A stretch of DNA of 64,000 nucleotides from Mesopusillimonas faecipullorum (GCF_020539505.1 NZ_JACDXW010000005.1:62001-126000); one strand, 5' to 3'. Counted from the first letter of the stretch, positions 1 to 8,999 are shown. Numbers and translations are program-made. The notes: a model not told the origin generated them from the letters alone.

Positions 1-618
1 ATCAATCCCAATGGGCTCGTCCCATCGCTGGTACACAACGGGCAGGCCATTCACGACTCCTCCGTCATCATGGAATATCTGGAGGACGTCTTTCCTGCGC
101 AGGCGCTTCGCCCCGCCGACCCGGTGCGTCTGGCCCGCATGCGCGCCTGGACGCATTACATCGACGAAGTCCCTTCCGCCGCGACACGCATCCCCTCCTT
201 CCATTATGTGTTTGGCAAAGGGCTGCGCCACCTGCCCCGGCCTGTCCTGGAAGACCTCGCGGCGCAGCGCCCCTTGCGCAAGCATATGTACTTGCGCATC
301 GGCCCGGAGGGCTTCAGCGCGCAAGATCTTGCCCAAGCCTGGGAGCAACTGGAGCAGTCCTTCCAGCGCATGGAAGCCGCGCTGGCGCACGGCCCCTGGC
401 TCAACGGCGAAGACTTTTCGCTGGCGGACATCAGCATGCTGCCCGTCATCGTGCGCATGGAAGACCTGGGCTATGCGCCGCTGTGGTCTGACCGCCCGCG
501 CCTGGCCGACTGGTATGCACGCATCACCGCCCGCCCTGCTTTCGAGGCGGCCTTCCCCCCCGGCAGCCGCCTGACCTTGCCACCCGATACCGGCGTCCTG
601 CCCGGTCTCGGGCAATAA
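1..618 (+). CDS. Glutathione S-transferase family protein (5' partial)
   Basis: The frame is open from base 1, so the gene begins before the window; 205 codons are visible. The first residues (NPNGLVPSLV, then DSSVIMEYLED) match the end of the thioredoxin-like N-terminal GST domain, where the cis-Pro and the Glu/Asp-Ser glutathione contacts sit. The rest is the helical C-terminal domain, with the typical WLNGEDFSLADISMLP stretch near residues 132-147. GSTs conjugate or reduce electrophiles with glutathione in the cytosol; the substrate cannot be read. An ABC import operon starts 33 bases downstream, so the two may be co-transcribed. Confidence 0.88.
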   Translation: MNPNGLVPSLVHNGQAIHDSSVIMEYLEDVFPAQALRPADPVRLARMRAWTHYIDEVPSAATRIPSFHYVFGKGLRHLPRPVLEDLAAQRPLRKHMYLRIGPEGFSAQDLAQAWEQLEQSFQRMEAALAHGPWLNGEDFSLADISMLPVIVRMEDLGYAPLWSDRPRLADWYARITARPAFEAAFPPGSRLTLPPDTGVLPGLGQ

Positions 619-651
619 ACCCATAAGAACCACGCTTCGAGGAGCCTACTC

Positions 652-1584
652 ATGAAAATCTCAACCAAACTCATCTCCATGCTGACGCTGTCCCTGTCCC
701 TCGGGGCCACCGCAGCCGTCGCCCAGACCAAGATCACGGTGGCCTACACCGCCGTCTCCGAGTTCATGCCCGTCTTCGTCGCCAAGGAGCGCGGCTTCTT
801 CAGCAAACGCGGTTTGGACGTCACGCCGCAGCAACTCGCCCTGAGCGGCGTCATGCCTGCCGCCCTGCAATCGGGCTCGGTGCAGATTGCAGGCGCTGCC
901 AGCCCTGTCCTGCTACAGGCCAACGACAGCGGCCTGGAAATGGTCGGCATTGCCGGCACCAGCGTACACAGCAAAGACTCCAAAGCCATTGGCCTGGTCG
1001 TGCGCAATGACGGCAAGATCACCCAGGCCTCCGACCTGATAGGCAAGAAGATCGCCGTTCCCGGCCTGAACGCCGCCCTGCATATCATTGGCCGCAAATG
1101 GCTGAGCGATCAAGGCGTCGACCCGCGCCAGGTCAGTTTTGTGGAAGGGGCCTTCCCGCAGATGGGCGATATGCTCAAGGGCGGCAGCATCGACGCTGCC
1201 GTAACGGCCGACCCGTTCCTGGGCCGCATCGTGGACAGCGGTTCCGGCACCTTGCTGTCGCAATTGGCGCCTGACCTGCCCGCCGGTTTCTCCAACATGC
1301 TGTACATGACGACGCGCTCGTGGCAAGAGAAAAACAGCAAGGCCATCGAAGACTTCCGCGCCGCCCTGTCCGAAGCCCTGGAATTTGCCGCCGCCAACCC
1401 CGAGGAAGCCCAGGCCGACATGGGCAAGTATCTGAAGATCCCCGCCCCCGTCCTGGCCAAACTGGCCAAGCCCAGCTATAAAGTCGCCCTGAACAGCGAT
1501 GAGCTGCAATTCTGGGCCGACACCATGCGCGAACAGAACATGCTGGAACGCGCCCCCGACCTGAAGGCCCTCGTCGCCGAATAA
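652..1584 (+). CDS. ABC transporter solute-binding protein, SsuA/NMT1-like
   Basis: 310 aa with a signal peptide of about 24 residues ending AVAQ. The body matches the NMT1/SsuA/TauA periplasmic binding fold: an ITVAYTAVSEFMPVFVAKERGFF opening is followed by DLIGKKIAVPG near residue 130. Family members bind sulfonates, nitrate, taurine or thiamine precursors; the ligand here is not readable. It is the first gene of an importer with an ATPase and two permeases. A strong stem-loop lies between it and the ATPase gene, a usual arrangement for producing more binding protein than membrane parts. Confidence 0.88.
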   Translation: MKISTKLISMLTLSLSLGATAAVAQTKITVAYTAVSEFMPVFVAKERGFFSKRGLDVTPQQLALSGVMPAALQSGSVQIAGAASPVLLQANDSGLEMVGIAGTSVHSKDSKAIGLVVRNDGKITQASDLIGKKIAVPGLNAALHIIGRKWLSDQGVDPRQVSFVEGAFPQMGDMLKGGSIDAAVTADPFLGRIVDSGSGTLLSQLAPDLPAGFSNMLYMTTRSWQEKNSKAIEDFRAALSEALEFAAANPEEAQADMGKYLKIPAPVLAKLAKPSYKVALNSDELQFWADTMREQNMLERAPDLKALVAE

Positions 1585-1612
1585 ACCGGCGCTACGCATC
1601 GCCCAGAACTGT

Positions 1613-1641
1613 CTGCAGGCCGGAGCCGCTTCGGCCTGCAG
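1613..1641 (+). terminator. Intercistronic stem-loop after the solute-binding gene
   Basis: Perfect 10-bp inverted repeat CTGCAGGCCG / CGGCCTGCAG with a 9-base loop and no T-run. It sits between the solute-binding protein gene and the ATPase gene. It is more likely an mRNA 3'-end stabiliser or partial terminator than a full terminator, because the downstream genes are close and on the same strand. Confidence 0.55.
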
Positions 1642-1672
1642 CATCGTTCGCTGAAAAGGAAACAGAGTTCCC

Positions 1673-2437
1673 ATGAGCATTCTTGAGTTTGACCGGGTCG
1701 GCATTGAGCTGGGCGGCAGGGAAATCCTGTCGCCCACGTCGTTCCACGTCGAAAAAGGCCAATTCATCTCCATCATCGGGCCTTCAGGCTGCGGCAAGAC
1801 GACCTTGCTGCGCGCCTCGGCGGGTTTCGTAAACGCCACCGGCGGCGAAGTCCGTCACAACGGTCGGCCCATCACCGGGCCGTCACGCGAAGTGGCCTTC
1901 GTCTTCCAGGACTATGGCCGCGCCCTGCTGCCCTGGCGCACCGTCGAAGGCAATGTGGCACTGGCGCTGGAGGCTGCTGGCACGCCGGTATCGCAGCACC
2001 GCGACGCTATCTACGAGGTTCTGGAGACCGTCGGCCTCGCCGCTCATGCCAAGAAATTTCCCGGCCAATTGTCCGGCGGCATGCAGCAACGCGTGCAAAT
2101 TGCCCGCTGCCTGGCGCAGAAGCCCGAGCTCATGATGATGGACGAGCCATTCGGCGCATTGGACGCCATGACGCGCGAAGGTCTGCAAGATGCCTTGCTG
2201 GAACTGGTCGCCAAAACCCGGTTGACCGTACTGTTCGTGACCCACGATCTGGAAGAGGCCATCTATCTGGGGGACCGCGTGGTGGCCTTGCGCGCCAACC
2301 CCACCGCTCAGGCGCCCAGCCTGGCGGCACTGATCGATGTCGAGCTGCCCAAACCGCGCGACCAACTGGCGACGAAAGAAGAACCCGAGTTCCTGCGCCT
2401 GCGCCGCGAACTGTATCAATACCTGGGTCATGGCTGA
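1673..2437 (+). CDS. ABC transporter ATP-binding protein, SsuB/TauB-like
   Basis: 254 aa. Walker A GPSGCGKTT is at residues 36-44, the signature LSGGMQ at 133-138, Walker B LMMMDEP at 153-159, and the H-loop follows in FVTHDLEEA. This is the cytoplasmic energy-coupling subunit of the nitrate/sulfonate/taurine importer class. Its stop overlaps the start of the next permease gene, which indicates translational coupling. A Shine-Dalgarno-like AAAGGAAA lies upstream of the ATG. Confidence 0.92.
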   Translation: MSILEFDRVGIELGGREILSPTSFHVEKGQFISIIGPSGCGKTTLLRASAGFVNATGGEVRHNGRPITGPSREVAFVFQDYGRALLPWRTVEGNVALALEAAGTPVSQHRDAIYEVLETVGLAAHAKKFPGQLSGGMQQRVQIARCLAQKPELMMMDEPFGALDAMTREGLQDALLELVAKTRLTVLFVTHDLEEAIYLGDRVVALRANPTAQAPSLAALIDVELPKPRDQLATKEEPEFLRLRRELYQYLGHG

Positions 2438-3200
2438 GGCACGCATGCGCATCAAGCAAATTTTCCAAGCCCTGGCCTTCCCTCTGATTGCCATTGCCGG
2501 CCTGGAGGCTTACGCCCGGCTGGCCGCACCCAATAGCGATGTCATCGCACCGCCCAGCCAAGCCCTGTTGGCTTTCTGGGGAGCCCTGGCCGATGGTTCG
2601 CTGTTCGTCGTCACCGGCTTTACGCTGTTCTGCGCTGCCCTGGGGTTAGCCATGGCAGCCGTGATCGGCGTCCTGCTGGGCGTCTGGCTGGGCTTGTCCC
2701 GACGTGCGGCGCAGGCTTCATTTTTTTCCATCGAATTCCTGCGTACCATCCCGTCGGTCGCCTTGATTCCACTGGCCATGATGCTCTTCGGCTTCGGCCT
2801 GTCGCTTGAAGTCAGCATCATCGCGTTCTCCACCGTCTGGCCCATCCTGATCCTGACGCAGTCGGCCACCCGGCAAATTCCCCCTGTGTTGTTCGAGGTG
2901 GCGCATGCACTGGAGCTGCGCCCCTACGCCCGCCTGACCAAGATCATCCTGCCGGCCATTGCCGCCCGGCTTTTCGTCGCGCTGCGCCTGTCGGTCGCCA
3001 TTGCGCTGGTCGTGGCCGTTACCGTAGAAATCGTCGTCAACCCGCATGGCATGGGCTACGCCATCATGATCGCCCAGCAAAGCATGCAACCCGACCTGAT
3101 GCTGGCCTGGCTCTTCTGGATTGCCATCGTCGGCTATGCCATCAACGAAGGCGCAGCCTGGCTGGGCCGGGTCGCCGACCGCAAGATGGGAGGTGCCTGA
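2430..3200 (+). CDS. ABC transporter permease, SsuC/TauC-like (first)
   Basis: 256 aa with about six hydrophobic segments of the BPD_transp_1 fold. The EAA-like cytoplasmic loop is near PPVLFEVAHALELRPYARL. I place the start at the ATG that overlaps the ATPase stop (ATGGCTGA); the frame is open further upstream, but that part is a shadow of the ATPase gene. Together with the next gene it would form a heterodimeric membrane channel, whereas many SsuC/TauC systems use a single permease gene. Confidence 0.87.
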   Translation: MAEARMRIKQIFQALAFPLIAIAGLEAYARLAAPNSDVIAPPSQALLAFWGALADGSLFVVTGFTLFCAALGLAMAAVIGVLLGVWLGLSRRAAQASFFSIEFLRTIPSVALIPLAMMLFGFGLSLEVSIIAFSTVWPILILTQSATRQIPPVLFEVAHALELRPYARLTKIILPAIAARLFVALRLSVAIALVVAVTVEIVVNPHGMGYAIMIAQQSMQPDLMLAWLFWIAIVGYAINEGAAWLGRVADRKMGGA

Positions 3201-3201
3201 C

Positions 3202-3972
3202 ATGACCTTGCTGCAACGTCTGCGCATCGCACTGGACTCCCTGCTGTTGCTGCTTGCCATTGTCGGCCTGTGGTGGCTTGCCAGTCATCAAGGCTGGGTC
3301 AGCCGCGCCTTCCTGCCGACACCGGAAACCACCTGGAACACGCTGGTGCGCGGCCTGAGCCAAGGCGATCTGCTGGCCTACACCGGCGGCACCGTGCAAC
3401 GCATGCTGGTAGGCTGGCTGCTGGCCTCGCTGATCGGCATTGCCCTGGGCGCCCTGATCGGCATTTCCCAAACCATCAGGCCCTGGCTGCAACCGACACT
3501 GGAATTCATCCGCCCCTTGCCCGCATCGGCCATCATGCCGCTGGCCATTGCCATCTTCGGCCTCAGCGACACCATGATCCTGTTCGTCGTGGCCTTTGGC
3601 TCCATGTGGCCGGTACTGCTGGCCACCATCCATGGCTTTGCGTCGGTGGAACCACGGCTGAGGGAAGTCGCCACCGCGCTGCAATTGGGACGTCTGCAAT
3701 TCATCCTGAAGATCGGCCTGCCCAGCGCATTGCCCGACATCCTGGCCGGCATGCGGCTGTCGATGACGGTCGCGCTGATCATCGCCATCGTCGGTGAGAT
3801 GCTGTCTTCGCAAGCCGGTCTGGGCCAGGCTGTCTTGCTGGCGGCACGCGCCTTCCGGGCGGGCGAGCTGTTTGCCGGCATCCTGCTGCTAGGGGTGGTC
3901 GGCCTGGTGGCCAACCTGCTGCTGGCCAAGGTCGAAAAACACTTCTTGCGTTGGATGCAGCCGCAGCGCTGA
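3202..3972 (+). CDS. ABC transporter permease, SsuC/TauC-like (second)
   Basis: 256 aa with multiple membrane segments and an EAA loop around VEPRLREVATALQLGRL. The start is the ATG one base after the previous stop. It is a paralogue of the preceding permease; the tandem pair is the less common arrangement for this family and resembles pyrimidine-precursor (ThiXY-like) or riboflavin importers as much as sulfonate importers. It is the last gene of the operon. Confidence 0.87.
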   Translation: MTLLQRLRIALDSLLLLLAIVGLWWLASHQGWVSRAFLPTPETTWNTLVRGLSQGDLLAYTGGTVQRMLVGWLLASLIGIALGALIGISQTIRPWLQPTLEFIRPLPASAIMPLAIAIFGLSDTMILFVVAFGSMWPVLLATIHGFASVEPRLREVATALQLGRLQFILKIGLPSALPDILAGMRLSMTVALIIAIVGEMLSSQAGLGQAVLLAARAFRAGELFAGILLLGVVGLVANLLLAKVEKHFLRWMQPQR

Positions 3973-4142
3973 GCGTCACACCCGCCGCCGACCATAGACC
4001 TGCGGTTGCAGTACGACGCGCGCGCGAAAGACCGAATCCGGCACCACGCGAATTGCAGAAAGACGCAAGAGAGGTGTCAGTTCTTGCAGGCTATTGGTAT
4101 ATATTGCAGGCGGGATCTTCACTCTCGACACGGAGCTTCGAT

Positions 4143-5309
4143 ATGAAACGCCCTCTTACGCTACGCCGTTCCGCCCTGGCCTGCCTGCTGGCAGTTGCCA
4201 CCGCCGCCGCGCCCCTGACCGCGCAGGCCTGCACCTCGCTGCTGTATCGCGACATGAACGGCGCCCCGTATGCGGGACGCACCATGGAGCTGCCCATGGA
4301 GCTGCCTTATGAAATGGCCTACGTGCCCGTGGGCACGTCTTTCGGCTCCAAGGCCGACCAACATCATGTGCTGGATTTCACCGCCAAACACGCCTTTGTC
4401 TCTATCGGCGTCAACGACCCGTTGAACGGCAGCCTGAAAATCACCGAAGGCGTCAACGATAAAGGGCTTTCCTTTGCGTTATTGGCTTTTGCCAGCACCA
4501 AGGGCCCGGCAGACATGGTCAAGCAGACCCAAGCCGTCTTGGCCGCCATCGACCTGGGGGCCTGGACCTTGTCGCAATTCTCGACCGTCGCCGAAGTGAA
4601 GGCCGCACTGGAAACGCAACCCGTGCTCGTCACCGCCCTGCTGCCTCTGGGCATGATGAAAACGCCTTTTCATTACACACTGCACGACGCAAGCGGCGCT
4701 TCCATCGTCATCGAGTTCGCCAACGGCAAGCAGCAAGTGCACGACAACCCGGTCGGCGTCATGACCAACGGGCCTGAGTTCCAGTGGCACATGACCAACC
4801 TGGACAACTACACATTCCTGAGCAACAAGGACCAGTCCACCATTACCTTGAATGGACGCGAGTTCTCGCAGCCAGACTCGGGCATCGCCACCGTCGCTTT
4901 ACCCGCCTCTAATACCTCGGTAGGCCGTTTCGTGCGGGCTGTGTATTACTCGCAATTCGCCGAAAAAGGCCGCAACCCGACCGAAGCCATACAAACGCTG
5001 GCTCACGTCATGAACAACTTCGACCGGCCACGTGGCATCACCATAGACGAACGCTTCAAAGAGCAACTCGTCAACATGACCGCTCCCGGCGTCAATGGCG
5101 AGTGGACATACACCTCGGAGTACACCTCGTGGACGTCGCTGATAGATCTGCGCCAACAGCAAATGTTTGTGCGCCCCTATTACGGCATCAACTATGTACG
5201 CTTTGACCTGAAAGAGCTGGGTCAACTCAAAGAATTGAAAAAAGTCCCTTTGAAGGACATCGTTGCCGAAATGCGCGATGGCTCCGCCGCGCTGATTGCT
5301 GCTAAATAA
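4143..5309 (+). CDS. Exported linear-amide C-N hydrolase (choloylglycine hydrolase / penicillin V acylase family)
   Basis: 388 aa. A signal peptide (MKRPLTLRRS, hydrophobic core, AQA) ends directly before Cys30, which would become residue 1 of the mature enzyme. That is the nucleophile of Ntn-hydrolases, and the following TSLLYRDMNG...GRTMEL stretch is typical of this family. Asn in the VMTNGPEFQWHMTNL stretch is another family landmark. Relatives cleave bile-salt amides, penicillin V or acyl-homoserine lactones; the substrate is unknown here and a periplasmic location is inferred. The gene stands alone with a hairpin after it. The open frame extends 64 codons upstream but lacks a signal peptide, so I use the ATG at 4143. 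Confidence 0.85.
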   Translation: MKRPLTLRRSALACLLAVATAAAPLTAQACTSLLYRDMNGAPYAGRTMELPMELPYEMAYVPVGTSFGSKADQHHVLDFTAKHAFVSIGVNDPLNGSLKITEGVNDKGLSFALLAFASTKGPADMVKQTQAVLAAIDLGAWTLSQFSTVAEVKAALETQPVLVTALLPLGMMKTPFHYTLHDASGASIVIEFANGKQQVHDNPVGVMTNGPEFQWHMTNLDNYTFLSNKDQSTITLNGREFSQPDSGIATVALPASNTSVGRFVRAVYYSQFAEKGRNPTEAIQTLAHVMNNFDRPRGITIDERFKEQLVNMTAPGVNGEWTYTSEYTSWTSLIDLRQQQMFVRPYYGINYVRFDLKELGQLKELKKVPLKDIVAEMRDGSAALIAAK

Positions 5310-5315
5310 ATGACA

Positions 5316-5337
5316 AGCCCCCTGTAACAAGGGGGCT
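5316..5337. terminator. Hairpin between the Ntn-hydrolase and dgkA (convergent genes)
   Basis: AGCCCCCT / AGGGGGCT, 8-bp perfect stem with a 6-base loop, 6 bases after the stop codon. There is no T-run on the plus strand and only a weak one on the minus strand. The placement between convergent genes suggests a bidirectional terminator. Confidence 0.6.
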
Positions 5338-5404
5338 ATCGGCACAAGCAAGCTCGGGCCGCCCAAAGCGGCTCACCTCCGCGCAAGCTGCGGCAAGTTG
5401 GTCA

Positions 5405-5773
5405 TTAAAACAGCCACACGGTCAGCCAAATACCGGCTGCGCCAACAATGGCCAGCAGTACTGCGGCACTACCTATGTCTTTGGCGCGGCCTATCAGCGG
5501 GTGATGCTCTACCGACACCGCATCAGCCAGGGTTTCGACTGCCGAGTTCAGCAGCTCAACGATCAGCACACCCAGCAGGCTGATAAGCAACAGCGCCACC
5601 TGCAAAGGGCTGTCGCCCACCAGAAACGCGAGCGGCGTCAATATCACCACTAACAGCAGTTCTTGACGAAACGCTGCTTCGTGACGAAATGCGGCGCGCA
5701 GGCCATTGAGGGAATAGCCCCAGGCCCGGGTGATTCGCCGCCAGCCCGAGGTGCTTTTGAATGTGGAAACCAT
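5405..5773 (-). CDS. dgkA: Diacylglycerol kinase (prokaryotic, DgkA)
   Basis: 122 aa, the usual size of this small integral-membrane kinase, with about three membrane helices. The family core VELLNSAVETLADAVS is present, followed by GRAKDIGSAAVLLA. It phosphorylates diacylglycerol to phosphatidic acid in the inner membrane, recycling lipid released by periplasmic glucan and LPS modification. It is a monocistronic gene, convergent with the Ntn-hydrolase. Confidence 0.93.
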   Translation of the reverse strand: MVSTFKSTSGWRRITRAWGYSLNGLRAAFRHEAAFRQELLLVVILTPLAFLVGDSPLQVALLLISLLGVLIVELLNSAVETLADAVSVEHHPLIGRAKDIGSAAVLLAIVGAAGIWLTVWLF

Positions 5774-5868
5774 GGCGCATATCGTAACGCATCGCTCTTT
5801 CGCGAATACGAATTTGGAAACGCAAAAATCCTGACATATTGCCGCAGTATGCTGCTTTCAGGGTGCTG

Positions 5869-5890
5869 AATGACAAGCATTGTCATTTTT
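5869..5890. promoter_or_regulatory. Inverted repeat AATGACAA-gca-TTGTCATT followed by T-run
   Basis: Perfect 8-bp arms with a 3-base spacer, then TTT. It lies in the divergent region between dgkA and the yegP-like gene, about 95 bases upstream of each start. It could be a regulator operator or a small terminator; its position in a divergent promoter region favours an operator. Confidence 0.4.
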
Positions 5891-5981
5891 AACGATTCAA
5901 TGCCAAGCCTCGCAGCGCCTGCTTCATACTATAGCTATGCACGGGTAGATCCCAGCCTCAAGCATCGTCAGGAGAATACTC

Positions 5982-6311
5982 ATGGGCGGCTATTACGAGC
6001 TCAAACGCAGCGGCAGCCAGTATATGTTCAACCTCAAAGCCGGCAACCACGAGGTCATCCTGACCAGTGAGCGCTATACCAGCAAAGCTTCGGCTCTGAA
6101 CGGCATTGCGTCCGTCCGCACCAACTCGCCCAACGACGATCGCTACCAACGCAAGGTGGCGGCGGACGAGCGCTTTTACTTCACATTGACTGCCGCGAAC
6201 GGGCAAACCATAGGCGTGAGTCAGATGTACCGTACAGAACCGTCGCGCAATGGCGGGATTGAATCGGTGAAACTCAACGGATCTTCAGAGATCATTAAAG
6301 ACGAGGGCTGA
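5982..6311 (+). CDS. YegP-family DUF1508 protein
   Basis: 109 aa made of two related DUF1508 units. The first is around GYYELKRSGSQYMFNLKAGNHEVILTSE-type residues (about 2-50); the second is around FYFTLTAANGQTIGVSQMY (about 66-84) and GGIESVKLN. The biochemical role of the family is unknown; it folds as a small beta-alpha domain. The start is supported by CAGGAG just upstream. Nothing nearby suggests a partner. Confidence 0.88.
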   Translation: MGGYYELKRSGSQYMFNLKAGNHEVILTSERYTSKASALNGIASVRTNSPNDDRYQRKVAADERFYFTLTAANGQTIGVSQMYRTEPSRNGGIESVKLNGSSEIIKDEG

Positions 6312-6336
6312 GCGCAAGCCTAGCCCGGCATCCAGA

Positions 6337-7959
6337 TCAGGGCGTCTCGTCTGCATCAGCAGTGGGCGCCTGGGCCAGATAGTGGCACACGCGCCATACA
6401 TGGTGGGCAGAACGTTGCAACCACAACATGGTATCCAGCGTGTGCAGGGCTTCCCCTGGCTCACGCTCACCCTGCGCGGTTTCCTGCATGACACGGCGAC
6501 GTGTCAATTGGCGCAACTGCGCAATCTGTTCAGCCGGTTCCTCCAGCGCGTCGGCCTCTTGCAGCAACGGTGCTGCTCCATCATCCGCCACCATAGCCGA
6601 GGCTTGCTTCAACATATCTGTAAACAATGCACGCGCCTGCGCCAATTCAGCCGTACTGGCCGCAGCGTCTAGGCCAGGCAGCACTGCTGCCCGAGCCTGC
6701 AAGCGCAAGAGGTGATCCAGCACGTGCATCTGACGCAAACGTTGAGCGGCCAACTCATTATCATCCCCGGAGGCAGGAATATGCGTGAAGTACTCTTGCA
6801 CGGTGCGCAATGAGGTTTCCATTGCGGAGAGCTCGGACGGAGCAATGTGCTTGGCCAGGGGCGCTTCACCCGGCGTATATTCAAACACTTGGCTCAACAT
6901 GTGCAGCTGCCCTCGGGCAATCGCCTGCAATGATTGCCCGGAAGCGGCCAAGGCCAAGGCCGGCACTTGCCACTGAGAGCTATCCAACTGACGCGTGGGA
7001 GAATCGCCGCGCTCGGGCAATAAACGTTCGATACGACGTGCAAACCAGTCAGCATGGGGCAAGAATAACGCCACACCCAAGCCAATAAACAGCGTATGAA
7101 ACGCCGCCAGACTCACGCCCCCAGGCTCTAGCCCCAAATGATGCTGGGCGAAATCAAGCACAGCCAGCAACAAGGGCAATAGCAGCATCGCAATCAACCC
7201 ACTGGTGAAGTTGAACACCACGTGCGCCAATGCCGTGCGCTTGGCAAGCAAGGAGCCCCCCAAGGCCGCCAACACCCCTGTCATCGTTGTGCCTATGGCG
7301 GCACCAATGACCACCACTGCCGCCAGTTCGAAATCCACGGCCCCGGTGTCCAGCGCCGTCAAGGTGGCTGCCACGGTGGCGGTGGAAGACTGCAGCAACA
7401 CCGTCATCAGCAAGCCTATCAACAATGCAACGGCACGTCCGCCCCAGCTACTGCCGTCCATGTCCGACAAGGAGAACCATTCATTGGCTCCCATCATGCC
7501 TTCTTGCATGGTACCTATGCCGACAAACAACATGCCGAAGCCGGCCAGTGCCCCACCCATGTGTCGCCAGCGCCCGCGAGCCAGCAAGCGCGCCAACGCC
7601 CCCAGCCCTATCAAAGGCATCGTATAAAAACCCAGGTCTATCTTCAGACCTAAAGTAGAGACTATCCAGCCGGTTCCGGTGGTTCCCAAACTGGCGCCCA
7701 TGACCACGCCCAAGGCTTGCGCAAAGCCTATCAGCCCGGCACTGACGAAACCTATCAGCGTAACGGTGGTGGCGGTTGAAGACTGCACCACCAGGGTGAT
7801 CAACGCCCCCGATGTAAACGCCTTGACCGGCGACCCGGTGAATCGCAGCAAGGCACGCCGCAAGGCATCGCCCGCAAACTGGGTGAGGCCGTCGCTGAGC
7901 AAGGCCATACCGATCAAAAACAGGCCCATGCCGCCGAGCAATTGAAATGCCATCTGCAT
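6337..7959 (-). CDS. Na+/phosphate cotransporter family protein (NptA/YjbB-like) with PhoU-like tail
   Basis: 540 aa. Two inverted membrane repeats each carry the family hallmark QSSTAT (about residues 59-64 and 190-195), which forms the substrate and sodium site. After about residue 300 there is a soluble, helical PhoU-like region. It would move phosphate across the inner membrane. It starts 11 bases after the stop of the zinc-binding protein gene, so both are probably on one transcript from the zinc-responsive promoter. Confidence 0.9.
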   Translation of the reverse strand: MQMAFQLLGGMGLFLIGMALLSDGLTQFAGDALRRALLRFTGSPVKAFTSGALITLVVQSSTATTVTLIGFVSAGLIGFAQALGVVMGASLGTTGTGWIVSTLGLKIDLGFYTMPLIGLGALARLLARGRWRHMGGALAGFGMLFVGIGTMQEGMMGANEWFSLSDMDGSSWGGRAVALLIGLLMTVLLQSSTATVAATLTALDTGAVDFELAAVVVIGAAIGTTMTGVLAALGGSLLAKRTALAHVVFNFTSGLIAMLLLPLLLAVLDFAQHHLGLEPGGVSLAAFHTLFIGLGVALFLPHADWFARRIERLLPERGDSPTRQLDSSQWQVPALALAASGQSLQAIARGQLHMLSQVFEYTPGEAPLAKHIAPSELSAMETSLRTVQEYFTHIPASGDDNELAAQRLRQMHVLDHLLRLQARAAVLPGLDAAASTAELAQARALFTDMLKQASAMVADDGAAPLLQEADALEEPAEQIAQLRQLTRRRVMQETAQGEREPGEALHTLDTMLWLQRSAHHVWRVCHYLAQAPTADADETP

Positions 7960-7970
7960 AGCGAGTCTCG

Positions 7971-8909
7971 TTAGGGCTGTTTACGGATGGCGGCCACAAT
8001 GGTGCGACCGTTGTGGCGCATCATATCCAGATAGGTGTCGGCCTCGCCGCCCGGCGCAGAAAGCGTGTCGGCATATAACAAGCCGCCCACTTTCATGCCG
8101 GTTTCACTGGCCAAGCGCTGCACCAGCCGCGGGTTCGCGTTCTTCTCCAGGAAGATGGCGGCCACCTCTTGCTGGCGCAACTGCTCGACCAAGCGCCGCA
8201 TATCGGCAGCCGTGGCTTCCGCATCGGTGGAGACACCCGTAGGCGATAAAAATGACAGCCCGTAGGTATGGCCGAAATACCGGAACGCCGCATGGGCGGT
8301 TAGCAAGCTACGCTCTTGTGCAGCCAGGTTACCCAATGATGCTCGCAACTCTGCATCTAATTCGCCCAACTGAGTGACGTAGGCCTGCGCGTTGGCGCGG
8401 TAAGTATCGCAACCCTCATTGTCGACATCGCACAGCGCCTGTGCCAAGTTGCGTATATAGATTTGTGCATTTGGCACAGACTGCCAAGCATGAGGATCAT
8501 GATGTTCGTGGTCATCATCTTTGTTATCAACATGATGATGATGTTGCTCGTCATGTTGCGCGTCAGCCGGTAGCAATGCTGCGCCGGCGCTTAGCGCAGC
8601 CACGGGAGCCTTACCCGCGCCGGCCTTGATCAGCCTTTCGAGAAAGCCTTCGAAATGCAAGCCGTTGACGACGATAAGATCCGCCCTCGACACAGCCGCC
8701 ACATCGGCAGGCCTGGGCTCGTAGACATGCGCATCCTGGCCTGGCCCGGCGATCACTGTCAGTTCGACGCGGTCGCCGCCCACCTGGCGCACAAAGTCAC
8801 CCAAGATAGAAAAGCTGGCCACGACTTTAATCGGGGCAGCATGCGCAAGGCCGCCTCCTAGCAAGCAAAACAGCGCCACCAATGTGGAGAACCTTTGTAT
8901 AACGCGCAT
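7971..8909 (-). CDS. znuA: Zinc/manganese ABC transporter solute-binding protein (ZnuA-like)
   Basis: 312 aa, with a signal peptide ending GGGLAHA. It is a cluster A-I metal-binding protein, with the ligand His in DAHVYEP (about residue 61) and the DPHAW motif near 138-142. Between them is a His/Asp-rich loop (about 119-140), typical of zinc-specific members. No permease or ATPase gene is adjacent, so ZnuB and ZnuC must come from elsewhere. A Zur-like palindrome lies 66 bases upstream, consistent with induction in low zinc. Confidence 0.9.
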   Translation of the reverse strand: MRVIQRFSTLVALFCLLGGGLAHAAPIKVVASFSILGDFVRQVGGDRVELTVIAGPGQDAHVYEPRPADVAAVSRADLIVVNGLHFEGFLERLIKAGAGKAPVAALSAGAALLPADAQHDEQHHHHVDNKDDDHEHHDPHAWQSVPNAQIYIRNLAQALCDVDNEGCDTYRANAQAYVTQLGELDAELRASLGNLAAQERSLLTAHAAFRYFGHTYGLSFLSPTGVSTDAEATAADMRRLVEQLRQQEVAAIFLEKNANPRLVQRLASETGMKVGGLLYADTLSAPGGEADTYLDMMRHNGRTIVAAIRKQP

Positions 8910-8974
8910 GAGATTGCTTTCCTTGCTATGAGCCGTACGTCGATCATCGCCTTAGGGCGAAGCACTCCGATGAA

Positions 8975-8989
8975 TGTTATATAGTAACA
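8975..8989 (-). promoter_or_regulatory. Zur-like operator upstream of znuA
   Basis: TGTTATATAGTAACA: the outer arms TGTTA/TAACA are perfectly palindromic, and the site fits the GTTATA-nn-ATAAC type recognised by proteobacterial Zur. It lies 66 bases upstream of the znuA start. Assigned from memory of the consensus; binding is not shown. Confidence 0.65.
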
Positions 8990-8999
8990 AATCAGACGC

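Noticed and set aside
913-1839. Long open frame on the minus strand opposite the first solute-binding protein gene
   Set aside because: Shadow frame: the plus-strand gene has a signal peptide and family motifs, the minus frame has none.
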